Source: Sutterella sp. (lineage in GTDB: Bacteria > Pseudomonadota > Gammaproteobacteria > Burkholderiales > Burkholderiaceae_F). From it: 33,413 nt of DNA. Both the position numbers and the translations under genes were made by a program. Shown here one piece after another: positions 23,004 through 30,641 of this stretch (position 1 is the stretch's first letter; each line of letters begins with the position of its first letter). A model generated the notes under the pieces. It made no database searches. It was not told where the DNA came from and saw only the letters and a list, made by a program, of their open reading frames with translations. The stretch lies in NCBI GenBank assembly GCA_019418235.1, contig DYCH01000051.1:1-33413 (forward strand), written 5' to 3'.

Positions 23004-24005
23004 ATGCGTATTTTATTGACGGGCGGCGCTGGTTTTATCGGCTCTCATACCGCCGTTGAAATGACTCAAGCCGGCCACGATGTGGTGATCTTTGATAACT
23101 TCTGCAATAGCGATGCCACGGTGCTTGACCGCTTGGAAACGATTCTTGGTAAGCGCCTTGCCTTTGAAGAGGGCGATATCCGCGACTACGATCGCATGCG
23201 TGAAGTCCTTGAGAAGCACCAAATCGAAGCCGTGGTGCATTTTGCCGGGCTCAAGGCCGTGGGCGAATCTTGCGAAAAGCCCCTTGAATATTTCGATAAC
23301 AACATCACGGGCACGCTTGTGCTTTTGCAAGCCATGAAGTCCCTTGGCATTAAGCGCATTATCTTTTCTTCTTCTGCGACGGTTTACGGCACGCCCCAAT
23401 ACCTTCCCTTGGATGAAAAGCATCCCTTGTCGGTCACGAACCCCTATGGTCGTACCAAACTTCAAGTCGAAGAAATCTTGTCCGACCTCTGCGCTTCTGA
23501 CGCCGAATGGACTGCCGTGTGCTTACGTTACTTCAACCCCATCGGCGCTCATGAGAGCGGCTTGATCGGTGAAAATCCTCGCGGTATCCCGAATAACCTT
23601 TTGCCCTACGTGGCACGCGTGGCAGCGGGTCAATTAGAAGCGCTTCAAGTCTTCGGTAACGACTACGATACGCCTGACGGTACGGGCGTGCGTGACTACA
23701 TCCACGTAGTCGATTTAGCGAAAGGCCACGTTTTGGCCGCTCAATATGCCCTTACCCACACCGGTTGGATTGCCATTAACTTAGGTACAGGTATCGGCTA
23801 CTCGGTCTTAGACATTGTGAAGGCTTATGAAAAGGCTTGCGGTAAGCCCGTGCCTTATAAGATCGTGGCACGTCGCCCCGGTGACGTTGCGAGTAACTGG
23901 GCTAATCCTAAGCTCGCAAAAGAGCTTTTAGGTTGGGAGGCTCAATACACCTTGCAAGACATGTGCGAGCATTCTTGGAACTTCCAAAATGCGAGTTGTA
24001 TGTAA
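23004..24005 (+). CDS. galE: UDP-glucose 4-epimerase
   Basis: 333 residues, ATG at 23004 with AAGGAAT upstream. It converts UDP-glucose to UDP-galactose with bound NAD. It has the NAD-binding GGAGFIGSH (residues 7-15), SSSATVYG with catalytic Ser124, and NPYGRTK with Tyr148 and Lys152. Further GalE marks are RYFNPIGAHESGLIGE, NLLPYVARVAAG, GTGVRDYIHVVDLAKGH and RRPGDVAS. Its base composition is unlike its neighbours: a sampled 60-base stretch at 23221 is 57% G+C, against 32% at 22621 in yicC. This suggests strong codon selection for high expression, or a separate origin. Confidence 0.97.
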   Translation: MRILLTGGAGFIGSHTAVEMTQAGHDVVIFDNFCNSDATVLDRLETILGKRLAFEEGDIRDYDRMREVLEKHQIEAVVHFAGLKAVGESCEKPLEYFDNNITGTLVLLQAMKSLGIKRIIFSSSATVYGTPQYLPLDEKHPLSVTNPYGRTKLQVEEILSDLCASDAEWTAVCLRYFNPIGAHESGLIGENPRGIPNNLLPYVARVAAGQLEALQVFGNDYDTPDGTGVRDYIHVVDLAKGHVLAAQYALTHTGWIAINLGTGIGYSVLDIVKAYEKACGKPVPYKIVARRPGDVASNWANPKLAKELLGWEAQYTLQDMCEHSWNFQNASCM

Positions 24006-24025
24006 CTAAAGTTGAATATTCCTTA

Positions 24026-24108
24026 CATTTGTTCGAGATGGAAGAATTCCTAAGTTGGTTTGATACGGTTAACCTTAAGCCAATTAGCGTCAAATATCTC
24101 GACAAATG
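24026..24108. repeat. Nested inverted repeats after galE (long imperfect hairpin)
   Basis: Outer arms: CATTTGTTCGAGAT at 24026-24039 pairs with ATCTCGACAAATG at 24096-24108, with one bulged T. Inner arms: 24050-24063 pairs with 24075-24087 (CTAA-TTGG-TT against AAGCCAATTAG) with one bulge and two G-T pairs, closing on GGTTAACC. A further perfect 9-base pair (ATATTCCTT at 24016-24024, AAGGAATAT at 24152-24160) encloses it. There is no U-run directly after the stem, so it is not a standard terminator. It could be an RNA structure, a regulator site or a small repeat element. Confidence 0.5.
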
Positions 24109-24191
24109 AAAGGTCTGATTTTTCATGTAAAATTGCAATAAATATATTGCCAAGGAATATATAAAAATATTCGTTAATTGTATTTAATTAT

Positions 24192-25319
24192 ATGATGAGA
24201 TTAATCGTTATTGGGGGGGGGTATTTTGGCCTTTACCTCGCTTGGTATTTTTCCCATAAGAATATAGAAGTTCATCTTTTCGAAAAAGAAGATGAGTTTA
24301 TGTTGAGGGCTTCCTATCATAACCAAGCCCGAGTACATAATGGCTATCATTACCCAAGAAGTGTATTAACTGCAATTCGTTCTCGTATTTCCTTCCCTCG
24401 TTTTGTTAAAGAATTTCCTAATTGCATAAAAAGTGACTTCGATAAATATTACATGGTTGGTCAACCACTTGGAAAAGTGACTGCTTACCAGTTTCGACGA
24501 TTTTGTGAGCGTATTGGAGCGGACATTTCTTCTGCGCCAGAATCAATTACCAAATTAGTCAACACTCAACACATTGAAGCGGTGTTCGCAACTAAAGAAT
24601 ATGCATTCGATGCAATTAAACTTCGACAAGCTTTATTGGAACGACTTCATGATCTTCCCGTTCATTTGCATTTGAGTACGGAGGTAAAAAAAGTTGAATC
24701 AATAGACGGAGAGCTATTAGTTCATTTTTACGATAAAACCTCTGATGAGAATGACTGTCTTCGGGCTTCCCATGTATTTAATTGCACATACTCGCGCATT
24801 AATTATTTATTACATGAAAGTGGACTTGAACTTATTCCTCTAAAACACGAAATGACGGAAATGTGCCTAGTTGACGTACCTCCTGAAATTAAAAATATGG
24901 GGATTACTGTTATGTGTGGACCTTTTTTTTCGGTCATGCCTTTTCCTGCTGTAACACATAATTCCCAGTTTGCTCATTCATTTAGCCATGTACGCTATAC
25001 ACCTCATTACGAATGGTTTGATAGTCCAGATAAACCATACATTGACGCACATCTCCGCTTCACAAATGATGCTAAATACTCTGCGTGGGAATATATGAAA
25101 AAGGATGCTCAACGTTATATCCCCTGTCTTTCTGATTGCAACTATTTAGATTCATTGTGGGAAGTTAAAACTGTACTACCTCGTAGTGAAGTGGATGACT
25201 CGCGCCCAATCTTATGTCGATTTAATCATGGGCTGAAAGGCTTTCATAGCGTCATGGGAGGCAAAATTGACAATGTTTATGACGCTGTTGAAGCAATTAA
25301 TGATGAATTAGGAATTTAA
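24192..25319 (+). CDS. FAD-dependent oxidoreductase (DAO-like) in glycan locus
   Basis: 375 residues; the start is ATG at 24192 or 24195. The N-terminus is a dinucleotide-binding fold, LIVIGGGYFGLYLAWYF, with EVHLFEKE at the end of the second strand. A DAO-type signature follows (SYHNQARVHNGYHYP). The rest, including FNCTYSRINYLL and the C-terminal GFHSVMGGKIDNVYDAVEA, matches FAD oxidoreductases found in O-antigen and capsule clusters. The substrate is unknown; oxidation of an amino- or keto-sugar precursor, or of a linked amino acid, is inference. Gly8-Gly9-Gly10 of the FAD fold are encoded by nine consecutive G (24213-24221), a tract open to slippage. A run of eight T lies at 24923-24930. 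Confidence 0.75.
   Translation: MMRLIVIGGGYFGLYLAWYFSHKNIEVHLFEKEDEFMLRASYHNQARVHNGYHYPRSVLTAIRSRISFPRFVKEFPNCIKSDFDKYYMVGQPLGKVTAYQFRRFCERIGADISSAPESITKLVNTQHIEAVFATKEYAFDAIKLRQALLERLHDLPVHLHLSTEVKKVESIDGELLVHFYDKTSDENDCLRASHVFNCTYSRINYLLHESGLELIPLKHEMTEMCLVDVPPEIKNMGITVMCGPFFSVMPFPAVTHNSQFAHSFSHVRYTPHYEWFDSPDKPYIDAHLRFTNDAKYSAWEYMKKDAQRYIPCLSDCNYLDSLWEVKTVLPRSEVDDSRPILCRFNHGLKGFHSVMGGKIDNVYDAVEAINDELGI
24213..24221 (+). repeat. Homopolymeric tract of nine G near the 5' end of the FAD oxidoreductase gene
   Basis: Nine G in a row at codons 8-10 (GGG GGG GGG, coding the Gly-Gly-Gly of the FAD fold). A gain or loss of one base would shift the frame just after the start and switch the gene off. 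Such tracts in surface-glycan genes are classical phase-variation sites in other genera. Confidence 0.7.
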
Positions 25320-25320
25320 T

Positions 25321-26337
25321 ATGATAACCAGCTTAGAAAAAAGTCAATCGTTCATCTCGGTTGTAATGGCACTAGATATCCAAACGCTGGATGTGCTGAA
25401 AAGTCTCGAAAAGATACAGCGCTGTCTAGAAGAACGCTACACCGACTACGAAATATTGTTGATGGTTAAGAAGAATGCTCAGAATACGGTTCATTCAGAA
25501 CTAGATGCTTTGTTGACAAAAATTCCAGCAATTCGATATTTGCAACTTACAAATAATGCCCCAAATGATGTCGCCTTTGCTGCAGGTCTTGAAAATGCAA
25601 TCGGTGATTTCATTGTTCTGTTTAACCCATTAACGGATCCGATTGAAATCATTCAAAAATCTGTTGATATGTGTAAGTCTGGATCGGATGTTGTTATTGG
25701 AACTTCACAGATTCCGTGCTCAATTATGTATTCTCTAGTTCGTCCCTTAGTTTCACGCTTGCTGACAAGCATCGATTATCGTCTCCCTCGCAATGCAACG
25801 GTATTTCGTTGTTTGAGTCGTAGAGCAGCAAACGCTGTAATGGCAACAGGACGTTTTCATCAACGTTTTTTCATGCAAATCCAAAAAAGTGGTTTTGAGG
25901 CTAATGAATTACCCTATACATCATTAGCTTATCATCATAAGACTTTCTTAAATGGTTTTCGTGAAGTGATGCACCTGATGGTCTTTAACTCTTCAGCGCC
26001 GTTGCGATTAATGTCTGTTTTAGGATTGGTAGGTTCTACAATTGCTTGTTTAGTCTCACTTTATGCGTTGGCAGTACGCTTCATGCAAGAAAGTGTTATT
26101 AGTGGTTGGGCTTCAACTGTTTTGTTAATTTCATTTTTCTCATTAATTCAATTTATTATCCTGTCCTTTATCAGTGAATATTTAGCTCGGCTGTTAGCAG
26201 AACAGCATCATTCACAAGCCTACTCTATTGTATTTGAAAAGAATTCATTGGTTATGGTGAATCAAGACCGTATTAATGTTTTGGAAACAAGTACAAATGA
26301 TGACATTAATAAAGTTCAAACCGGTCGAAATAAATAA
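25321..26337 (+). CDS. GtrB-like family 2 glycosyltransferase with C-terminal membrane segments
   Basis: 338 residues, ATG at 25321 with AGGAATT upstream. It has a GT2 fold N-terminal domain, with the DPM/GtrB pattern VAFAAGLENAIGDFIVLF, then a middle linker and two C-terminal membrane segments (near residues 235-260 and 270-295). Such proteins attach a sugar to undecaprenyl phosphate on the cytoplasmic face. The metal-binding motif, normally DADLQDP, reads FNPLTDP at residues 101-107. Both Asp of the DxD are lost, while the trailing Asp-Pro is kept. It may be inactive, or use another arrangement. It lies 1 base after the FAD gene and 11 bases before the SDR gene, in one operon. Confidence 0.75.
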   Translation: MITSLEKSQSFISVVMALDIQTLDVLKSLEKIQRCLEERYTDYEILLMVKKNAQNTVHSELDALLTKIPAIRYLQLTNNAPNDVAFAAGLENAIGDFIVLFNPLTDPIEIIQKSVDMCKSGSDVVIGTSQIPCSIMYSLVRPLVSRLLTSIDYRLPRNATVFRCLSRRAANAVMATGRFHQRFFMQIQKSGFEANELPYTSLAYHHKTFLNGFREVMHLMVFNSSAPLRLMSVLGLVGSTIACLVSLYALAVRFMQESVISGWASTVLLISFFSLIQFIILSFISEYLARLLAEQHHSQAYSIVFEKNSLVMVNQDRINVLETSTNDDINKVQTGRNK

Positions 26338-26348
26338 GGATAAACGAT

Positions 26349-27119
26349 ATGAGAACCGCATTAATTGGCTACACCGGATTTGTTGGACAGACCTTATTAC
26401 GATCAACTGGATTTGACGACTTATATCGTTCCACAAATATTGAGGACATTGAAAATCAAAAATACGAGTTAGTTATCGGAGCCGGAGCTCCCGCAAAAAA
26501 ATGGCTCGCTAATAAAGATCCAATTGCTGATGCAGAAGCAATTGATAAATTGATTCATCATCTCTCAACAGTTCAAGCTAAAACATTTGTTCTCATTAGC
26601 ACCGTTGATGTATTCAAATCTCCTTTGGGAGTTAATGAATCTACTACTGTTGATACGAACAATTTGCATCCTTATGGTTTTAATCGTTGGCGACTGGAGG
26701 AATTTGTAAAAAATCACTTTTCAAAACACCTAATTATTCGTTTGCCTGGTTTAGTAGGAAATGGACTAAAGAAAAATATCATTTTTGATTTTCTAAACGA
26801 TAATCAAGTCGAGAAGATTGAGTCCCGTAATGTATTTCAGTTCTACCCAATGCACCGTTTGTGGGATGATATTCAAATCGCTCTGAAAAACAATTTGTCA
26901 CTTTTGCATCTTACAGCGGAACCTATTGATGTTTCTACAGTTGCGTCATTGACTGGAAAATGGACTAATTTTACTAATGAATTGGATAAGTCATTAGTAA
27001 AGTATGACATGCAATCTATTCATGCACCGCTTTGGGGCAAAACGCATTATCAATACTCCCGTATTCAATGTATGGAAGCCATTGAACAATACTATAAAAC
27101 GGAACCGAGATCATTATGA
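26349..27119 (+). CDS. NAD(P)-dependent SDR, nucleotide-sugar epimerase/reductase type
   Basis: 256 residues, ATG at 26349 with AAGGA upstream. The N-terminal fold is TALIGYTGFVGQTLL (GxxGxxG). Segment LVIGAGAPAKKW is the strand-loop that follows, FVLISTVDVFKS holds the catalytic Ser/Thr, and HPYGFNRWRLEEF holds Tyr109. The usual YxxxK Lys is Arg113 here. RLPGLVGNGLKKN completes the SDR pattern. It resembles short RmlD- or NAD-epimerase-like enzymes in O-antigen loci. The substrate cannot be read from the sequence. It overlaps the next gene by ATGA. Confidence 0.7.
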   Translation: MRTALIGYTGFVGQTLLRSTGFDDLYRSTNIEDIENQKYELVIGAGAPAKKWLANKDPIADAEAIDKLIHHLSTVQAKTFVLISTVDVFKSPLGVNESTTVDTNNLHPYGFNRWRLEEFVKNHFSKHLIIRLPGLVGNGLKKNIIFDFLNDNQVEKIESRNVFQFYPMHRLWDDIQIALKNNLSLLHLTAEPIDVSTVASLTGKWTNFTNELDKSLVKYDMQSIHAPLWGKTHYQYSRIQCMEAIEQYYKTEPRSL

Positions 27120-27940
27120 AAACAGTGATTTCAATTTCGAACATTGCGTGGGAAAAATCTTTAGATGAAGAGGTTGCAAAAACCTTACAGGAGTTTGGTG
27201 TCTCTTGTATCGATATCGCTCCAGGGAAGTACTTTTCTGATTTTTCAAAAACAACAGATACTCAAATACAGGTCGTACGACAAAAATGGGCGGATTGGGG
27301 CTTCTCGATCATAGGTATGCAGTCACTTCTTTATGGAACTCAGGGACTCAATGTATTTGGAGAAAGAAACTCCCAAATTGCGATGCTCAATCATCTTCAG
27401 CATGTTTGTCATATAGGAGCCCAATTGGGTGCAACGAAACTTGTATTTGGATCTCCCAAAAATCGTGATTGTTCAGGTTTGACAGGAGAAAGAGTGAATG
27501 AAATTGCATTGAACTTTTTCTCCAGCTTGGGAAAAATCGCAGCTGAAGAAGGCGTAACCATTTGTTTAGAAACAAATCCAATCTGTTATGGTGCAAATTT
27601 CTTGACTAAAACTATTGACACCTACAATTTTGTTAAAAAATTAGCTCACCCAAATATCCGAATGCAACTTGATACCGGAGCGATTTTCCTTAATCAAGAA
27701 TCAATTGATGTCATTGAGTACGTTTGGGAATTGGTCGGTCATATTCACATCAGTGAACCGAACCTATCTCCACTTGGTTTTGAAAAAGTAAATCACAAAA
27801 TTGTTGGTGAAAAACTCTTGTCATTAGAAATTTCAATGCCAAAAACCATTGAAATGCTAACGAAAAGCGAAACTCTTCGAGACATTGCCAATGCAGTAAA
27901 ACTAACCCAACAATTCTATGGTGACTCATATGAACAATAA
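27116..27940 (+). CDS. Sugar phosphate isomerase/epimerase-like TIM-barrel protein
   Basis: 274 residues; the ATG at 27116 overlaps the SDR stop. Family PF01261-like features are strand-helix repeats with GFSIIGMQSLLYG, LGATKLVFGSPKNRDCSG, EEGVTICLETNP (metal-ligand Glu), RMQLDTGAIF (Asp) and ELVGHIHISEPNL (His, Glu). These acidic and His residues are the usual divalent-metal site of xylose-isomerase-like barrels. It probably isomerises or epimerises a sugar intermediate, with the neighbouring SDR acting before or after it. The next gene starts inside its 3' end. Confidence 0.75.
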   Translation: MKTVISISNIAWEKSLDEEVAKTLQEFGVSCIDIAPGKYFSDFSKTTDTQIQVVRQKWADWGFSIIGMQSLLYGTQGLNVFGERNSQIAMLNHLQHVCHIGAQLGATKLVFGSPKNRDCSGLTGERVNEIALNFFSSLGKIAAEEGVTICLETNPICYGANFLTKTIDTYNFVKKLAHPNIRMQLDTGAIFLNQESIDVIEYVWELVGHIHISEPNLSPLGFEKVNHKIVGEKLLSLEISMPKTIEMLTKSETLRDIANAVKLTQQFYGDSYEQ

Positions 27941-28724
27941 AGAAGTCCCCCAATACTCAATAATTTTTGAGAAATCTCGGTCTAAAGACTTCTGTTTGGT
28001 TGTCCCTGTAATTAATGAAGGGGATCGAATTTTGTCGTTGCTGACAAAAATTCATTCCTTAAACATTCATCAATTATTAGATGTCATTATTGTTGACGGC
28101 GGATCTACAGATGGTTCTTTGGAACCATTGCGTTTAAAAAATTTAGGGGTTAACTCACTCCTTTTAAAACAAGGAGCTGGCAAATTAAGTGCACAACTTC
28201 GTTGTGCATACGATTATGCTTTAAATGCTAGCTATGAAGGTATTGTGACTATTGATGGCAATAATAAGGATAATCCAAACGCTATCCCAAACTTTATAGA
28301 GAAACTTAAAGAAGGATACGATTTTGTTCAAGCCTCCCGATTTGTTGAAGGTGGCGTTGCTCAAAATACACCTCTTTCGCGAGATTTAGCGATCCGTTTC
28401 ATTCATGCTCCGGTTTTGAGCATAGCATCTGGTTTTCATTGGACAGATACAACTCAAGGTTTTAGAGCGTATTCCAATAGAATGCTCTCTGATCCGCAGA
28501 TTAATATCTTCAGAAATGTTTTTTCTGGCTATGAACTTTTAGCGTATTTATCTTACATTGCCCCAAAGCTGGGCTACAAGTGTATTGAAATTCCCACAGA
28601 ACGGAGCTACCCAAAGGGAGAAGTCCCTTCCAAAATCAGTGCAGTAAGAGGTAATTTGGAAGTTTTAAAAGTTCTGTTTTCGACAGCCTTTGGACAATAT
28701 AACCCCAAAGGAGATGAGAGATAA
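27930..28724 (+). CDS. Family 2 glycosyltransferase
   Basis: 264 residues from the ATG at 27930, which has GGTGA just upstream; an ATG at 27918 is also in frame. It overlaps the TIM-barrel gene by 11 bases. The GT2 core is clear: CLVVPVINEGDRIL, DVIIVDGGSTDGS, KLSAQLRCAYDYAL and the metal site VTIDGNNKDNPNAIP. A conserved tail with TQGFRAYS and ELLAYLSYIAPKLGY follows. There is no C-terminal membrane segment. It probably transfers a sugar to undecaprenyl phosphate or a nascent glycan on the cytoplasmic face. The start of the next gene is at its stop (TAATG). Confidence 0.85.
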   Translation: MNNKEVPQYSIIFEKSRSKDFCLVVPVINEGDRILSLLTKIHSLNIHQLLDVIIVDGGSTDGSLEPLRLKNLGVNSLLLKQGAGKLSAQLRCAYDYALNASYEGIVTIDGNNKDNPNAIPNFIEKLKEGYDFVQASRFVEGGVAQNTPLSRDLAIRFIHAPVLSIASGFHWTDTTQGFRAYSNRMLSDPQINIFRNVFSGYELLAYLSYIAPKLGYKCIEIPTERSYPKGEVPSKISAVRGNLEVLKVLFSTAFGQYNPKGDER

Positions 28725-29077
28725 TGAAATGGCTTATTTTGATTGTTGGTATATTAGCTAATGCTTCAGCTAGTGTACTTATTAAGTTAGCTATGATGCC
28801 TCCAAGAAAGTTCCCATCGCTATCAGATCCTTACGCAGCTATCACTAATTGGCCATTATGGTTAGGTTTGGTTCTGTATGGATTGGCTTTTATACTATAC
28901 GCCTTAGCACTAACTCGATTACCACTAAATATTGCCCACCCAATACTTACTTCTGGTTCAATAGCAACTGTTGCCTTATGTGCATTTTATTTTTTTAATG
29001 AACCATTCTCGATTTCTACTATTGTTGGAATTGTTCTTATCGTCATGGGAGTTACTTTAATCTCAATAAATTCATAA
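28724..29077 (+). CDS. SMR/EamA-type small membrane transporter (lipid-linked sugar flippase candidate)
   Basis: 117 residues with four membrane segments (about 2-22, 46-65, 72-92 and 97-115). It resembles EmrE/ArnE-type proteins: ILANASASVLIKLAM, LGLVLYGLAFILYALAL, ILTSGSIATVALCAFYFFNEPFS, and the end VGIVLIVMGVTLIS. In glycan loci such small proteins flip undecaprenyl-phosphate-linked sugars to the periplasm. Its place between two glycosyltransferase-type genes fits that role. It starts at the stop of the preceding gene (TAATG). Confidence 0.75.
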   Translation: MKWLILIVGILANASASVLIKLAMMPPRKFPSLSDPYAAITNWPLWLGLVLYGLAFILYALALTRLPLNIAHPILTSGSIATVALCAFYFFNEPFSISTIVGIVLIVMGVTLISINS

Positions 29078-29113
29078 AAACAAACCATTTTAAAAATCTT
29101 CGGATGACTCTCT

Positions 29114-30460
29114 ATGCTTAAAAACTCTTTCTTTTCCATTATAAGCTACTTTAAAAATACCCCTGAACTGCCTAGGAGCACGTTTTATTTCGTAGGACTG
29201 TTATTTGCAACTTTAATATCCACGTTGTTTTATCCTGGTTTTTTTTCAAATGACTCATTTAACCAATGGGGTCAGGTTGAATCTGGTCAACTAGAAACTT
29301 GGCACCCAATTATTATGACGGTCATTTGGAAATATATGGCGAACGCATTTGGAGTTGGAGGTTTTTTTATACTTAATCAAATTATGTATTGGTTTGGATT
29401 CGCTATTTTTATTGATGTTTGTTTTAAACGTAAATTATTGTTTTATGCAGTAGCACTATTTCCGCCAATATTGACAATGTCTCTTGATGTTTGGAAAGAT
29501 GTAGCCAATTTTGTCGCACTACTATTGAGTGTGAGCTTATTCCTTTCATATCTGAAGTGTCATAAAAAAATCCTTTTTCTTCCAATTATTTTGCTATTAA
29601 TTTATGCTTCTCTTGTGAGAATTAATGGATTAATTCCTGCTGTAGTTTTAGTTTTCTGTGGATCATATCTTCTTGCTAAAAAGAAAAAGATGTTTTTAGC
29701 AGTTATGTTTACTTTCTGCTTTATCTTTTCTGTAAAGCTTTCTAGTGATTTGATAACGAATTTTTATAAACCTCAAATTTCGAGACCTCTTGCATCTTTA
29801 CTTTTATGGGATATAGCTGGCATTTCTCATTTCTCTGGACAATATATTGAGTTACCCAAAGAAATTCCAGTTAGAGATGAGGAAAAAGTCAAGGGATGGG
29901 CATCTCATTATTTGTCAGAAAATTGCTCTCTTTGTTGGACTGCTGGTCTTGTATGCGAAACACGGTCTTCAACGGATGATAAAAAATTATTATCTATATG
30001 GATGCGTGAAATTCGGAATAGACCACTAGCTTATCTCGAACACAGACTTTCACTAGCAAGTTCATTGTTTGGAATTCGGCTTAAAATTTACTATCCCTAT
30101 CATGGTTATGAGTCAAATATTATGGCCTCAAAAAAATTTCATATTAGCAATCACGCTAGGTCAATTTTTGATTATTGGACTTCGATTTATTTTGTCTTTG
30201 AAAAGTCTTTTCTTTTTCATCCTTTTATCTGGATAATTTTTGAGACTTTAATACTTATAAAGTTTGCCTTTTCGGTTTTAAAAAAAATAAATCTAAAAGT
30301 AAAACAAAAAATTGTGTGTATACTCTCTTTATCTGGTTTAGTAAATGCTTTTTCTTTAATAGTGCTCGCTGTAGCAGCTGATTACCGCTACATCATTTGG
30401 ACTGTTTTGTCGGGTTTCATTGCGTTGTGTCTCAGCTTCTCAAAAGCTTCATTTGATTAA
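29114..30460 (+). CDS. Polytopic membrane protein, GT-C-like glycosyltransferase candidate
   Basis: 448 residues with about ten hydrophobic segments. The first periplasmic loop reads FSNDSFNQWGQVESGQLETWHP. An Asp early in this loop, followed by a W-H-P, is typical of GT-C enzymes that use lipid-linked sugars. LTMSLDVWKD precedes the fourth segment. A C-terminal soluble loop holds SENCSLCW and EIRNRPLAYLEHR. I do not recognise a precise family; it could also be a polymerase. It would transfer the flipped sugar to an acceptor such as O-antigen. A run of eight T lies at 29239-29246. It begins 36 bases after the flippase gene, with a weak ribosome-binding site. Confidence 0.6.
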   Translation: MLKNSFFSIISYFKNTPELPRSTFYFVGLLFATLISTLFYPGFFSNDSFNQWGQVESGQLETWHPIIMTVIWKYMANAFGVGGFFILNQIMYWFGFAIFIDVCFKRKLLFYAVALFPPILTMSLDVWKDVANFVALLLSVSLFLSYLKCHKKILFLPIILLLIYASLVRINGLIPAVVLVFCGSYLLAKKKKMFLAVMFTFCFIFSVKLSSDLITNFYKPQISRPLASLLLWDIAGISHFSGQYIELPKEIPVRDEEKVKGWASHYLSENCSLCWTAGLVCETRSSTDDKKLLSIWMREIRNRPLAYLEHRLSLASSLFGIRLKIYYPYHGYESNIMASKKFHISNHARSIFDYWTSIYFVFEKSFLFHPFIWIIFETLILIKFAFSVLKKINLKVKQKIVCILSLSGLVNAFSLIVLAVAADYRYIIWTVLSGFIALCLSFSKASFD

Positions 30461-30553
30461 CGATTATTGTGTCAAGCGTCAAAACAATCTTGTAGTATTA
30501 TGAGTGGATAAAGTAATGGATTCAATAAATTAAATTCGTCCACTCGCAGAACC

Positions 30554-30582
30554 ACCCTATCTACATTTTCAGAAGATAGGGT
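30554..30582 (+). terminator. Hairpin between convergent genes, possible terminator
   Basis: ACCCTATCT at 30554-30562 pairs perfectly with AGATAGGGT at 30574-30582, with an 11-base loop. On the plus strand it is followed, after eight bases, by CTTTTATTACTTTCTT, a weak U-rich tail. It would end the glycan operon. A smaller inverted pair, GAGTGGA at 30502 and TCCACTC at 30539, lies just upstream. The rest of 30461-30641 shows nothing else. Confidence 0.45.
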
Positions 30583-30641
30583 AGTTGCCGCTTTTATTAC
30601 TTTCTTATGACATTTATATGGGGTAGTCTGGTGGTAGCTGA

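Noticed and set aside
23013..23465. Open frame of 150 codons on the minus strand inside galE
   Set aside because: It is antisense to a clear, well-conserved gene, and its length is explained by the GC-rich codon use of galE.
30502..30545. Seven-base inverted pair GAGTGGA/TCCACTC as a second terminator
   Set aside because: The arms are short, the loop is 30 bases and there is no U-tract; only noted beside the stronger hairpin.
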